DNA of 64,000 nt from Mastigias papua. Taxonomy: Eukaryota > Cnidaria > Scyphozoa > Rhizostomeae > Mastigiidae. Both the position numbers and the translations under genes were made by a program. Location of the stretch: assembly GCA_964019165.1 (NCBI GenBank), contig OZ025268.1, positions 14,654,359-14,718,358 of the forward strand. Reading direction: 5' to 3'. Of this stretch, positions 1 to 19,100 are shown piece after piece. The notes under the pieces were generated by a model that made no database searches, had not been told where the DNA came from, and saw only the letters and a list, made by a program, of their open reading frames with translations. How positions within the stretch are numbered: the first letter of the stretch is position 1; each line of letters starts with the position of its first letter.

Positions 1-1489
1 CATCGCTGTTTCCAAATGTTTTAATTGTAACCTGCTCTTTTGCAATTACTGGTAGATCCAAATATCGACGTACTCTCTCTGAAACATAGCTTCGCTGACT
101 GCCTGAATCAAAAATTAACCTTGCCACGATCCTTCTCTGCGGATTAACGGGGCTGTAGATTATTGCTTGTGCAGTTTGAAGTAGAATTGATTTTGCTGAA
201 TTCACATGCAGATTTGAAACTTCTTTGGTCTCCAAAGACTTTTCCTGAGCTTGCTGTGCATCTTTTGAACTTCTGCTATTCCTTTCACAAAGACTAATAT
301 GATGACTTCTATGGCAAGCATTGCATCTATACTTTGATTCGCATTTTCCTGCAATATGTCCCTTTCTCAGGCAAATAAAGCAACGCCCTTCTTTCCTTAA
401 CTGTGCTAGTCGTGCAGAACGATCAGAAACGATGTGACAATCTATAGAATTATGATTACCTTTACAGTATGTGCAGAAAGTCCCGCTTCGATAAGGAGTT
501 CCTCTTGCAAGTCGATTATTCTCTGCATCATTAAAAAGGGCAGATGCGGTCAGCAAAAGTTTGTTTTGCGGTTTTTTGACTGTTGCTGCAGGATTTACAC
601 TTTTCAAACAGCGTTCCCGTGCTTCCAACTCCGTTCTTAGTATTTCCAATAATTTAGTAAGGCTCCAGTCTTCTCCTCCAATTTTTCGGCTTATTTCGAT
701 TTGAATTTGAAGCGGTAACTTTGGTTGCAAAACCGGAATGAGCAAGGATCCATATTTTTCGCTTTCTACCCCCAAAGACTCCAAGCCTCTGACGTTTGCT
801 TCTATTATGTCATACAGTTCTCTCAATTTTCTTACATCGTTGGTTTCTGTACAGGACGGCAATTTCATAAGGGCATCCATATGACTAGCGATAACGATTT
901 GTTTTTGCCCGTACCTGTTCTTCAAGATTGTGACGGCCTTTTTGTAGTTTCCTACTCGAACAGGCAATCCTGCTACAGCTAGAGCAGCGTCACCCTTAAG
1001 CAAACCAATTAAGTACTGAAATTTATTGATTTCAGCTACATCGTCGTTTTCATGAACAGCAGAAGAGAAACCATCCCAGAAAGTCTGCCATTCTCTCGGT
1101 TCCCCCGTAAAGTCCTTCAACTTCAGGGGTTGAAGTTTTACGTTCGGTCCATTTCGTCTGTTCGATAATGTAGACCTAGATATTTCCGATTGAGTTTCAT
1201 CAAGTACGAAGTCAATTTCTATAATTGTCAAATTAATTTTATCTCGAAATGTACTTGCCTCCGTGAGTTCGTCGTTGATTTCTAACACCTCTATTTTATC
1301 CAAGATAGCATTATCAAGTTCCGCAAGATTCTCCAGTCTTTCCAAAAGAGAGTGTTTCTTCAGTTTTAAAGTGTTATAGTCATCGACATTAAATTCTTTC
1401 AATATTTCATTCGCTTCAACTTGAGTCTTTTCCGCGTATGCTCGTGTTGACTCCCGTATTGCCCTCAGTCTTTCTAATTCATGAGCCAT
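1..1489 (-). CDS. BEL/Pao LTR retrotransposon gag-protease polyprotein, N-terminal part
   Basis: Reading the minus strand from ATG at 1489, the frame stays open to the left edge (about 496 codons) with no stop or frameshift, so the C-terminal part (reverse transcriptase, RNase H, integrase) lies outside the window. A helical N-terminal region is followed around residues 120-200 by a segment like the DUF1759 Gag domain of BEL/Pao elements (FTGEPREWQTFWDGF, then LIGLLKGDAA). Three zinc knuckles follow: C339-C342-H346-C351 (CX2CX3HX4C), C370-C373-H378-C383 (CX2CX4HX4C) and a third CX2C/HH cluster near residue 390. An aspartic protease active site FDSGSQ lies at residue 461, as in the DUF1758 protease of this superfamily. 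Gag coats the element RNA and the protease matures the polyprotein. The intact frame suggests a fairly recent insertion. Family assignment is by motif order; I am confident of BEL/Pao over Gypsy or Copia. Confidence 0.88.
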   Translation of the reverse strand, partial: MAHELERLRAIRESTRAYAEKTQVEANEILKEFNVDDYNTLKLKKHSLLERLENLAELDNAILDKIEVLEINDELTEASTFRDKINLTIIEIDFVLDETQSEISRSTLSNRRNGPNVKLQPLKLKDFTGEPREWQTFWDGFSSAVHENDDVAEINKFQYLIGLLKGDAALAVAGLPVRVGNYKKAVTILKNRYGQKQIVIASHMDALMKLPSCTETNDVRKLRELYDIIEANVRGLESLGVESEKYGSLLIPVLQPKLPLQIQIEISRKIGGEDWSLTKLLEILRTELEARERCLKSVNPAATVKKPQNKLLLTASALFNDAENNRLARGTPYRSGTFCTYCKGNHNSIDCHIVSDRSARLAQLRKEGRCFICLRKGHIAGKCESKYRCNACHRSHHISLCERNSRSSKDAQQAQEKSLETKEVSNLHVNSAKSILLQTAQAIIYSPVNPQRRIVARLIFDSGSQRSYVSERVRRYLDLPVIAKEQVTIKTFGNSD

Positions 1490-1530
1490 TTCTTATCGAT
1501 TTATTCCGTTCGATATCCAAATTATACGCG

Positions 1531-1550
1531 AAATCCGGCTCGGTGGACCA
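1531..1550 (-). promoter_or_regulatory. Candidate primer binding site of the BEL/Pao element
   Basis: On the minus strand this reads TGGTCCACCGAGCCGGATTT. It begins with TGG, the complement of a tRNA CCA tail, and lies just inside the putative LTR end, about 40 bp before the gag ATG. Its complement, read on the plus strand, resembles the 3' end of eukaryotic tRNA-Tyr (GGCTCG...GGACCA) with about two differences. Primer choice is an inference. Confidence 0.5.
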
Positions 1551-1553
1551 CTT

Positions 1554-1700
1554 TGTGCCAAATGCACAAAGAAAGAATCTGTGTCTTAGATATGGGCCTA
1601 AGAATTCGATAAAAACGTCCTGCCCTCATTCGTTCCTTATCTTATCCTCCCGCTCTACCAACGACAACAACCTAAATCTCAATGCATAAATTAATTAACA
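1554..1700 (-). repeat. Candidate 5' LTR of the BEL/Pao element (about 147 bp)
   Basis: On the minus strand this segment starts TGTTAATTAA at 1700 and ends GGCACA at 1554, giving TG...CA termini, three bases before the primer binding site. It fits the right place for a 5' LTR but is short for this superfamily, and the partner 3' LTR is outside the window, so the ends are not proven. The five bases just outside (1701-1705, TATGT) would be one copy of the target duplication. Confidence 0.45.
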
Positions 1701-1718
1701 TATGTCAATCAAATATAG

Positions 1719-2918
1719 CGTCCACTTCGCAACAAACAAATACCTGTAAATATAAAGATTTCGGACATACATGGTTCACGTCTTATTGTTCCTCAATCAT
1801 TACGATCTAGGGTGATTTCAATAGCTCATGAAGGCCATCAAGGTCTTGTAAAGACCAAACAGCTAATTCGAGAGAAAATCTGGTTTCCAGGTATCGACAA
1901 AGATGTAAAGAACATGATTGACAATTGTCTACCCTGTCAAGCTGTCGGTAATACAAACAAGCCTGCTCCACTTCGTATGAACGAACTTCCACCTGCCCCA
2001 TGGCATACTCTACATCTTGATCACTGTGGACCTTTTCCCTCCGGTGAATATATATTAGTAGTAATAGATGCATATACCCGATTTCCTGAAATAGCCATAG
2101 TAACATCAACATCTGCCTTTACTACGATAAATCACCTAAGTCGTATATTTGCAACTCATGGTCTACCATCTAGAGTCAAAACTGACAACGGACCGCCCTT
2201 TAACAGCAAAGAATTGAGAGATTACATGAATGAAAATGGAATATCCTTTACTCCAATAACTCCTTTATGGCCGCAAGCGAATGCGGAAGCAGAAAATTTC
2301 AATAAAGTACTGGAAAAAGCTATCCGCACAGCCCAAATTGAAGGGAGAGATTGGAAAAGAGAATTGTATCGATTTTTGTTAAATTACAGAGCAACCCCTC
2401 ACATAACCACCAAACACTCACCTGCCAAACTCCTGTTCAATTGTGAAATTCGTACCAAATTACCAAGCAGAATAGATGAAAATAAGTGCCCAATAGATAC
2501 AGAAATCCGTGAAAATGACGAAAAAGCAAAGGAGAAAATGAAGGAAAATGCAGACAAAAAATCAGGTGCAAAAGAAAGGGACATTCAAATCGGTGATTTT
2601 GTATTAATTCGTCAGAAACGTCGAAACAAATTTTCGTCAAATTTTGATCCAAAGCCATATAGAGTTGTTAAAGTGAAAGGAACTACAATTACGGCATTGA
2701 GAAATGGACATTATGTTACACGAAACATCTCTTTTTATAAACGCATACCTAAGAATGACAAAATGGGTGATATTGCTGAATCTCTTGAAGATGGTTTAGA
2801 AGAAGATAGTTTTGTTAATCAACCGCAAACTATGCAAGAAAATGAGCTACAAGTAAGATATCCGCGAAGGAATCGACAAAGGACCCAGAGATTTGGTCAG
2901 AACATTTATGATTGTTAA
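1719..2918 (+). CDS. Ty3/Gypsy-type retrotransposon integrase, 3' end of pol (5' truncated)
   Basis: The frame is open from 1719 to a stop at 2916-2918; recognisable similarity starts near 1752. Counting from the GTG codon at 1812, the integrase zinc-binding region is H6, H9, C39, C42 (HEGHQG...CLPC). The catalytic core shows D70 (LHLDHCGPFP), D125 (KTDNGPPF) and E161 (AEAENF), with exactly 35 residues between D125 and E161, the DD35E signature. A basic, chromodomain-less C-terminal region with the FVLIRQKRRNKFS segment follows, as in Gypsy integrases that paste cDNA into the genome. No initiating Met is expected because integrase is cut from a polyprotein. Upstream, an in-frame TAG at 1716 and the BEL LTR at 1700 end the element; protease, RT and RNase H are missing from the window. 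The surviving part has no internal stop. Confidence 0.88.
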   Translation, partial: RPLRNKQIPVNIKISDIHGSRLIVPQSLRSRVISIAHEGHQGLVKTKQLIREKIWFPGIDKDVKNMIDNCLPCQAVGNTNKPAPLRMNELPPAPWHTLHLDHCGPFPSGEYILVVIDAYTRFPEIAIVTSTSAFTTINHLSRIFATHGLPSRVKTDNGPPFNSKELRDYMNENGISFTPITPLWPQANAEAENFNKVLEKAIRTAQIEGRDWKRELYRFLLNYRATPHITTKHSPAKLLFNCEIRTKLPSRIDENKCPIDTEIRENDEKAKEKMKENADKKSGAKERDIQIGDFVLIRQKRRNKFSSNFDPKPYRVVKVKGTTITALRNGHYVTRNISFYKRIPKNDKMGDIAESLEDGLEEDSFVNQPQTMQENELQVRYPRRNRQRTQRFGQNIYDC

Positions 2919-3050
2919 TGACACTTGAGATATATATTCAAACTCATTTACCCATATATACGTTACTGTTTCGTTTTGTTATATGGACTTGATTTATTCG
3001 ATTTGGACATTTTAGAACAAACTCTTATGAACCTCAAAGTACTTATTCGA
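2919..3050 (+). other. Untranslated 3' region of the Gypsy element
   Basis: AT-rich spacer between the pol stop codon and the polypurine tract, without an ORF; no env-like gene is present. Confidence 0.5.
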
Positions 3051-3067
3051 GAAAGGGGGAGATATAA
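3051..3067 (+). other. Polypurine tract of the Gypsy element
   Basis: GAGAAAGGGGGAGATATAA lies directly in front of a TG that opens the putative 3' LTR. This is the expected site for plus-strand DNA priming. Position and composition support the call; the exact RNase H cut is not visible. Confidence 0.6.
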
Positions 3068-3209
3068 TGTTTTGATTCCATATTTAGTCATATCATAAAT
3101 TATCATAAATTAGTAGCATAGTTTTAGAACACGTGTAGTTAGTTTTCAGTTTAGTATTGAAGACATTGATCAGATATTATAATAGCTTTACATTCTACCA
3201 CCACGAACA
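3068..3209 (+). repeat. Candidate 3' LTR of the Gypsy element (about 142 bp)
   Basis: Begins TGTTTTGATTCC immediately after the polypurine tract and can end at CCACGAACA, giving TG...CA termini 150 bp after the pol stop codon. The 5' LTR is not in the window, so the right boundary is a guess from the terminal dinucleotide and typical ending. Confidence 0.5.
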
Positions 3210-3806
3210 TGACTAGTATATACATGTACAGCTTTCCCTCTCTCTGTCCGCAAGGAACTGCCATTCATATCTCTTTGGTAATGAATTGGGTTCTTGAGTA
3301 TGGTCACATTTAGGTTATCCCAGGTTTCATGAAAACTACCTTTGTACAGAAAAACATATCATGCAATTTACGAGTGAATAATCGGCTGGATTTGCAAGGA
3401 GTTAAAACAGTGTCATATGGCATACAGAGTGCTGATTCCTAGGTATTTCATTATGGCATACAGTGCAAAATGAGTTAATAAAGTCTCGAAGCATGTGTGA
3501 ATTCAGAAATTGTGTTGAATGTTGGAAATGTCAGGTAAAATGTCCCTGCAGATTGTGCAAATATTACTTAACCCAAGTTGGCTTTTTGACTTAACATTTT
3601 TCCACTTGTTGCTCTTGGTAGACTTGTTGCTCTCAGTTATCGATTTCACTAATAAAGGTTAGATTTAAAATGTTTCACATAGAAACATAAAAAGAAAAAT
3701 ATTTTTCTTGGAATGATAGAATTTGAGAAAAAATCCTTGATGCTTTTTGTATCTATAGAACAACATCTTAGAGCCATTTTAATCATTTTTATATTGTCTT
3801 CTATAG
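3210..3806 (+). other. Intron 3' part upstream of the first visible carrier exon
   Basis: No ORF or repeat recognised. It ends with the acceptor TGTCTTCTATAG in front of the exon at 3807, so it is intronic; earlier exons of the gene must lie left of the window, beyond the two LTR elements. Confidence 0.6.
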
Positions 3807-12019
<8,213 letters not shown>

Positions 12020-13269
12020 ATTCGTTGAGTATTTTATGGAAATTGTATGCAGTTTTTTCACTGAGAATTGGTTTTGGCGTTGATAGCGTAAATTGTCAAT
12101 TTTGTATCCAGTAGGTTTCTTCTAGAGAACTTTTAGGTAGCTGTTTGTTCAATAGGAAATATGGATGGAGTATACCCTTGCTAAAGGGATGCTCTCCATT
12201 ACACTCGTAGTATTAGACTGCAATCATGAAATGAAGAAATAGAACCTGAAGGACATACAGTTGTGATAAATCTTAACCGATGAATAAGAATATTTTATTT
12301 AAGTTGCTCTGGTCGTATTGTAAACTTCATCGAAAAGCAGTCATATTGTATGCCTTGTTTTCATTTTTGTAATTTGAAAGAGTGGCACAATAATCTCGAA
12401 GATTGTAGTTGTTCTTGTTCAGTCAGATTTGTAATAATTCTTAACTCCCCTCCCCCCCCCCCAAAGCGGCAGTAGATTGGTTGAAATACTTCTAGAGATT
12501 AAGTATCCTATGATAAATGGCAGTCATGCGCAATAGCGGTACCTACTATACACTCCCAGCCAGCATGATTCGAGCTTGTTTTCTCATTGCAATCATGGAG
12601 TGCTTTTTTCCTGTGAAATGAAAACTCCTGATACTTAGCCAACAAAATATCCTTTGCTCGTTTTGATAAGGTACTTTTCATCTGAAGAAATTGCAACTAT
12701 GCCTGTTATTTGAGCTTATCATAGTTTATGTGCTGTAGTTTTATCTCACCGTCATTTTATCTTTCTGCGCGAATTTGATGCTCAATGCATCACCTGCATC
12801 TCTCTGGAATTCGTTCACTTATCATTCACATGTTACCAACGAGTGAATTGTTTGTATGATGTAGGTCATTGTCAATTCAGTGTGTAGTGTTATTTAACTC
12901 TCCATAATATCGAAAGAGATACTACGTTCACTGTCTGTCATTTTTCAAATTTGATAGATGCTTGCGTTGCAGATAATCGGTACGCGCAAACTAACAATTT
13001 TTGGTTACGTGTTCGAATAAGCGCTTCCTTTCTTCAATTTCCCTCTTCGAAAATTACTTGGAGCCCTTTACAGGTCCCACGGACGTGCGTATTTTTTCAT
13101 ACTTGCAAAGATGTTTCATTTTGTGAAGTTGATAATAAGATGTCTTTCATCAATGATCCATTTTAAGAAACTTTTTTACAAATGCTATCAATTGCAGTAG
13201 AGCTGTAATACATCTGAAAAAGTTGATTAACTCTTAAACTCTGATAAATCTAAAAAAATTACCTAAGCT
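12020..13269 (+). other. Carrier 3' UTR and downstream sequence
   Basis: The 3' UTR must begin at 12020. I see no AATAAA or ATTAAA in the first 450 bp, only weak variants such as GATAAA near 12266 and AATAAG near 12285, so the polyadenylation site is unplaced. A poly-C run lies near 12450. No other gene seen. Confidence 0.5.
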
Positions 13270-15080
13270 TGGCGCAAAGCATTTAGCCAAGAGTAGGCCG
13301 AAGATCGTAGAAACACGTGTGTTGAAGAACTACTGTAAGGACGAGTTTGTCTCTGACCTGAATACCATCGATTGGAAAAATGTGCTAGCTACGATTACTG
13401 GTTGTCCTGACAAAATAGCAGAGTCCTTCTTTTAAGAAAGGACAGTTACAAGTAGATATGCCCCTATGCTATCTCCCTCGATTAAAAGGTTAATGAAGGA
13501 ACGAGATTGCACAAAAATGAGGGATTCAAAGGACCCTACGTTGTGGCCAGAGTACCACAACTTTCGTATTAAGGTGACAAGCGAATTGTGGAAAGGTATT
13601 ACCCAATAGTATGCTAGTCTAGTTGAAGAGAATTCCCATAATTCAAAGTATACCCGGAAAGCTGTAAATTCCATTTTAGAACAGAATTCAAATACAACGT
13701 CAGTTTCGGAAATCACTTTTGAAAATAAATTAATCCAATAGCAAAAGCTTGTAGTCGAATTCTCCAATAAACATTTTGTAATTGTTGGTGCCAAGCTAGA
13801 AAGTAAAATCGAGACAAAGCTCAACGGTGTCCCAACTTGAAAAGCTTGGCTGTAACTGCCAGTTCGATTTTAAGCTAGTGAGAGTTATCTACGTCAAATA
13901 TCTATTTAGACTGTGGCAATGCTCAAAGTCACCTGGGCTAAGAAGGGAACAGTGAAAGCTATCAAATATGCTGTAGGTGCATTCTCAATTCTTCTACCTT
14001 TGATTTTAAATAGCTCCTTACACAAGGAAAAGATTTCCCAACAATGTGGAATATTGCAAGGGCAACACCTATCAAATCAGGTGAAAAGGACAGAGGTGAG
14101 TAATTATCCATCGATATCTGTTCTTTCTGTCTTTTTAAAACTACTTGAAAATGTTGTGCTTGATCAAGTATACAATTTCATCAAGAAACACAGGACAACT
14201 CCTGCTAATCATTTTGCCTTCAGAAAGATGCATACGGTAGTACCGTAAGTTCTTTACTGAATTCGACAGAATCTTAGTTTGAGAATATAGACAGCCGCTA
14301 GCTTAATATAAGCATCTTTCTCGACCTTAAGAAGGCATTTGATACACAAGATTGCAGGAGTTGCTCATAATTGGCTTGCCACATATCCTACTGGCTGAGA
14401 GAAATTTTGTTTTCTGAATGGTCAAAGTTCTAGCAAACGTAAAATAGAATGTGGTATTCCACAGGGATTATGCTTGGGGCCAATATTTGTGAATGTATGC
14501 GCGTAGATAAGCTTAGTTTAAATGCCAGTAAGATTTCATGGTCATAGGAGATACCAAGCATATTAAACAGTTAGGTATATGTGAGATATACAGCGAGCAT
14601 CTTGTACGCGTGTGTAATAGATGAATATCTTAGTTGGGATGCGCAATACAAAGTGATCCAAAGGAAGCTGAAATAGGGCTTGCAGCACTTGGTAAACTAA
14701 GGGATATTTTATCACAATCTATGTTGGCTCAATCCTATAAAACACTTTTTAGAGAGTCACTAAAGGTATTTGGGCAACTTATCAAGTACAGAGATGTAGC
14801 ATTTACAAACGTCAAGAATCTTTCATGTAAGCTCATTCCGTCTGCAAAATATAGGGATGGGTGGGTGTGCGATTTGCTTGACGTCCGTTCTATGCTAAGA
14901 TGCGATAAGCTAGTGCTGATGCATAAAATATTGGACGGACAATGCCCTGAAAAATAGTTTCATATGCAGATGTTTTGCGAAGGGTGGAATGACCTGCCAA
15001 GAAATATCTGAGAAATTAGTCATATGTCTATTTTCAAAAAGCACCTAAAGGCATATCTACAGACAAACCCCAAAGGCGGA
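13270..15080 (+). mobile_element. Decayed jockey/CR1-type LINE, endonuclease end to RT 3' end
   Basis: Pieces in several plus-strand frames follow the expected order. The pre-RT linker has VETRVLKNYCKDEF (13315), KDPTLWPEYHNFRIKVTSEL (13530) and WKG. The RT N terminus has NYPSISVLSVFLKLLENVVL (14103) and ANHFAFRK. A motif A remnant FLDLKKAFDT lies near 14315 and motif B GIPQG near 14455. The thumb is AALGKLRDILSQSM with CDKLVLMHKILDGQCPE (14908), and the C-terminal tail is WNDLPRNI and FKKHLKAYL (15040). Many stops and indels show it is a fossil. These elements copy by target-primed reverse transcription. No FADD box survives where expected. Confidence 0.8.
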
Positions 15081-15243
15081 CCCTTAGAGGATCAGTAGTA
15101 GACATTATACGATTTAATTTGCTGTTTCTTTGCTTTACACTCTGTTTCTTGTTAGGAGTTTTATTGCAAGCTAGTTTTGCTGTATGGCCTGTCATCTGTA
15201 AATATTGACTAATGCAATATATATAATCATGTCTCTCCTAACG

Positions 15244-18200
15244 TTAAAAATTCTTGGCCCAGTACAGGGCTGTATCTAAGGCTACATTGTTTGCTGCATG
15301 AATATCTTCTACTGTACATTTCTAATCTAACTGTGCACATTTAAGAAGATGCTGCATTGTTTGCAGTTCACCACAGGTGCATCTTGGGTTGTCGCTGTAC
15401 CTCAAGTTATGCATCAGGGCAGCAGCTCGGCCATATCCAGTGCGAAGTCTTTTTAGGCTTTTCCAGTGTGTCCATTGTAGTTTGTGTCCTGCTGGAAGGG
15501 CGTCGGATAGTTCAATACCCATTTTGATTTCTTTTGCATTGTGCAACAAGTTGATGCAATCAGTCCATGCCTTAACTCTAGCAGTTTCTGCACATGATTC
15601 CAAATGATGGACATCGAAGAAGTTTCTTCGTTTGAGTCTCTTTTTATCATCCAAGATAGTCATACAGCATGTGCCTGCCGTCTTCTAGCTGTATGCATCG
15701 TTCCTTTTGAGATGCAGAGACTTCTAATTTTGGGTGGAGGAGCAATTCCAGCAAGTATGAAGAGTGAATCAGTATTGGTAGGCTTCATGCATCCAGTTAT
15801 GATTCTGCAGGTCTGGTTTAGTACTGGGTCTAGCTTCTGCGCATAGACAGAGTGTTGCCAAACTGGACAAGCATATTCAGCTACATAGTAGCATAAGCAT
15901 AAGGCATATTCAGCCATTAGTTCTCACAGTTGATGGACTGGCACCACACCTTAGAGTCAACCTGCTTATTCATAATTGAGTGTCTAATGCTTATTTTGGC
16001 CTTAGTCTTTAAGACGTGCGCTTTGAAGTTCAGGGTGCGCTGTAGAGTAACTCAGAGGTAGACAGGATTGAATGTACGTACGAGTTTGTCATTCTTCCAA
16101 ATGACTTCCAGCTCTCTCCTATATGTTTGTATTTTTCCTGGGTTAGCTCTTAGGTGGTTTGTTGAGCAGTAGTTTGTCATGTTTTGCAGTGCTTCTGTAA
16201 GTTTATTTTCTAGTTTCCTAAATGTCTTAGCTTGGACTGTTACAGCACGGTCGTCAGCATAAGGGAAACAGTTGGTGTCAGCTGTATTTGGTTGATCATT
16301 CGTATATATGTTGAGAAGTACTGGTGCAAGGATACTTCCTTGAGGTACACCATTCTTTTGGTTCCTCCATCGGCTTTTCTGTCCGCTTAGGTCAACATAG
16401 AAGCGGCGGTTTGACAGTATTGTTTAGATCATCTTGGTGAGAGATGTGTCGCCATTGGTGATATGGTGGAGTTTTGTAGTAGTATTCTATGATTAACAGT
16501 GTCAAAAGCGGCTGTAAGATCGACAAAGATAGCACCAGTCTATACGCATTTATTGAAGCCATTTTCAATGTACTGAGTGAGGTTTAGAAGCTGTCCCATG
16601 CATGAATTCCCAGGTTTGAAACCTTCTTGCTCTGGGATAAGCTTCTCTTCAAGGATGTCTGTCATATGATTGAGAATGAGCAGTTCAAATAGTTTGAAAC
16701 AGTGGCATAGAAGCGAAATGGATCGATAGCTCTCTGGGTCTTTGCCTGGTTTGGGGGCTGCTATGATTCTACTCTTTCTCCATATTTTTGGCAAGCTATG
16801 TGTCTCTATGCAGTGGTTAAAGAGATTGATGATCCCTGTTTTTGTAGCTTCTCCCGTATGTAGGATTGTTCAGCATATATGTACGGAAGCCCACAAGTAT
16901 CACGGCAAAACTCTCTTTTCTCACGGCAAAACTTTCTTTTACACGGCAGAACTTTCCTTCTCATGGTCAAACTATTGTTTATACCGCATGACCTTGCCTA
17001 AACAAGATGTCAATTCTTTCATTACACAGGAAGGAACGCAGTACTGTCCCCCTGCACTGGGTCGTTTCTAGAAGTTGTTAGTATGCCTGCCGTGATCCCA
17101 TTGTCGGCTCCAAGACCTTTCACTCAAGGTTGCCAGAGGAAATAATAGGCAAGAGGGACCATCGAGAAAGTACGTACGCTTTAAAGGTTCGTGGGTGGGT
17201 AAGGTCAAAAGCGTATACACGCGTACAAGGTGATTAAGGTTAAAGCGTACGCATGATGACATGCTCTACTAGAAAGTCTACCCATCGCGCAAGCTGAGGG
17301 AAAATGCTAACGAAATGGCACAAAATTAAAAACATTGCAGCAATTACTTTCGAAAAAGTGAGAACTTAATGCATTTTGTGTTCATTTTATGAAAAGCTGT
17401 TGCTAAAAATGGGTAACATTTTTCCTCGTATTTTTCAAGGGATATCAACAAAAATTCGTATGCTCGTACAGGGATAGTTGGGTGTTTTGAATCAAAAGCA
17501 TACTCGCGTGTACAGGGTTGGTGGATTGGTCAAAAATGTTTCGATCTTAGGCGTATGTACTTTCTGGATGATCCCAAGGGGGAAGTGTTTTGCAACAGGG
17601 GCTCTTTGTATTTCCCTCATCTACTATATGTATCGTTCTTTCCCTTCGCTTTGAGAATCAGTTTTTCCTCAGAGCGAATGTTGTATTCTACAAAAGAGCG
17701 TTTTGCCATGAGAAAGAGTTTTGCCGTGAGAATAGAGAGTTTTGCCGTGAGAAAGAAAGTTTTGCCGTGAGAGAAAGAGAGTTTTGCAGTGAGAAAGAAC
17801 GTTTTGCCATGAGAGAGAATGTTTTGCTGTGATACTTGTGGGCCACCGTACATATATCATCAAGTCCAGCTGCTTTTCCACTTTTCATTTATTGCATGCC
17901 AGTCGCTAGTTCTCTGAGGGTGAATGGATCATTGATGATAGAGTGATCGTTTTCGGGTAGAGGAGTTGATTTCCGCTTCTTCTGGGTTAGTGATTTTCCA
18001 TTTTTAATTAGCTGATGGGCAACTTGATTAACAGTGACATTGGCTTTCTCTTTGGAAAGCATGTTATCGTTGGACAGGATTTTTATAGTCTTCCACGCTT
18101 TCCTACTGCTGTTAGTCAAGTCTGTTTTTCTATGAGTTGTTTCTGGCCTCCCTTCTATGTTTTGAAACATTATTTACCAACTCCTCCCCAAGTTCTGTTG

Positions 18201-19100
18201 TTGTTTGTGAGAAAGGGTCTTTATACAAGGCAACGTTCTATTGTTTGTAAAATGCATGTTTTCTCTCTGAGATCAGGTATACATTCTTTCCTGCATCCTC
18301 TTGGTATTGCTTTCCGTGAGACTTCCTTAATGGTGTCAGTAAAATTTGTATAATTATCGCTAGTGGGATCTAGTTTAGTTGTGTTAAGAGCTGTGTCTAG
18401 GGCTAATGCATAATTATTCCAGTCTGCCTTTTTGGAGTTGAAGCGACGTCTGAAAGGTATCTTAGTAGGAATTATGATAGGCTTGATTTCTACTCCAATT
18501 AGTCGATGTTGAGATTTTGGGATGGGGTTGCAGACAAGTTTTTTGCAGTTCGGTGATATTCTTTGATACAAAGCATAGATCTGGGTTATAACTTTTTTCC
18601 ATCGGCCACTATTAAAGGATTTGGGTAGTTTTGGGCCATGTATGAGGTACAGTTTGTTGTTTTCTGCCCAACAGTCAATTACTTCACCATTTGAATTAGC
18701 ATGATCGTATCCCCCGAGTTGATGGTAGCCATTGAAGTTCCCAATGAATACACATGCTTTTTCAGTTTATCTAATTGGTAGTGTAAATGGTACGGTAGGT
18801 GGTTTATAGATGGAGGTTATGGCAACTTGATCTGTTTTCTGTTGTGAGTAGTTCAATGTCGTCTTAATTGATTTTTAACACGTTGATTGGCTGTATCTCC
18901 ATTTTACAGAATATGGCACTACCGTATTTCTCATGACGTAGTTCTGTTATTAACTTCATTCCAGCTATTCTAGGGCGGACACTTTCTTCGTCTTCGTGTC
19001 TTTCTTGGAGACAAAGGATGTTTCAGATTTACACAGGTTGGAAATGAGCTCTGCTTCGGCTGCCGAGAGCCCTTCAACATTGAAGGATAGAGCTTTCAGT
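15244..19100 (-). mobile_element. Jockey-type LINE, split by a DNA transposon
   Basis: Read leftwards from 19100 the order is as follows. Endonuclease pieces: ALSFNVEGLSAAEAELISNL near 19090, IGNFNGYHQLGGYDHANSNG near 18720. RT linker: NSKKADWNNYALALDTALNT, RKAWKTIKILSNDN. RT start: KSGKAAGLDD, interrupted at 17857 and resuming at 16874 with SLPKIWRKSRIIAAPKPGKD, SISLLCHCFKLFELLILNHM and PGNSCMGQLLNLTQYIENGF. Later RT and C-terminal zone: EYALCLCYYVAEYACPVW, CRIITGCMKPTNTDSLFILA, then a Cys-rich end RCTCGELQTMQHLLKC. The frame closes at a stop at 15244. Several frameshifts and stops are present, so it is inactive, yet nearly full length. It is a different family from the plus-strand LINE beside it. 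Confidence 0.85.
16875..17857. mobile_element. Non-autonomous TIR DNA transposon inserted in the LINE
   Basis: The ends are inverted copies: ATATATGTACGG, then AAGCCCACAAGTATCACGGC on the left, against the reverse complement ATATATGTACGG, then TGGCCCACAAGTATCACAGC on the right. TA or TATA flanks would be the target duplication. Inside each end a ~20-bp motif, CACGGCAAAACT plus a CT-rich spacer, is iterated: about four units on the left (16910-16975), about seven inverted units on the right (17698-17835). The ~700-bp core has a second inverted pair around AAAGTACGTACGC (17168) and GCGTATGTACTTTC (17550). No transposase is visible. Confidence 0.8.

Noticed and set aside
1438..1689. Plus-strand 83-codon ORF
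   Set aside because: Antisense shadow of the BEL gag start and its LTR.
15377..15846. Plus-strand ORFs of 76 and 80 codons
   Set aside because: Antisense shadows of the minus-strand LINE protein.
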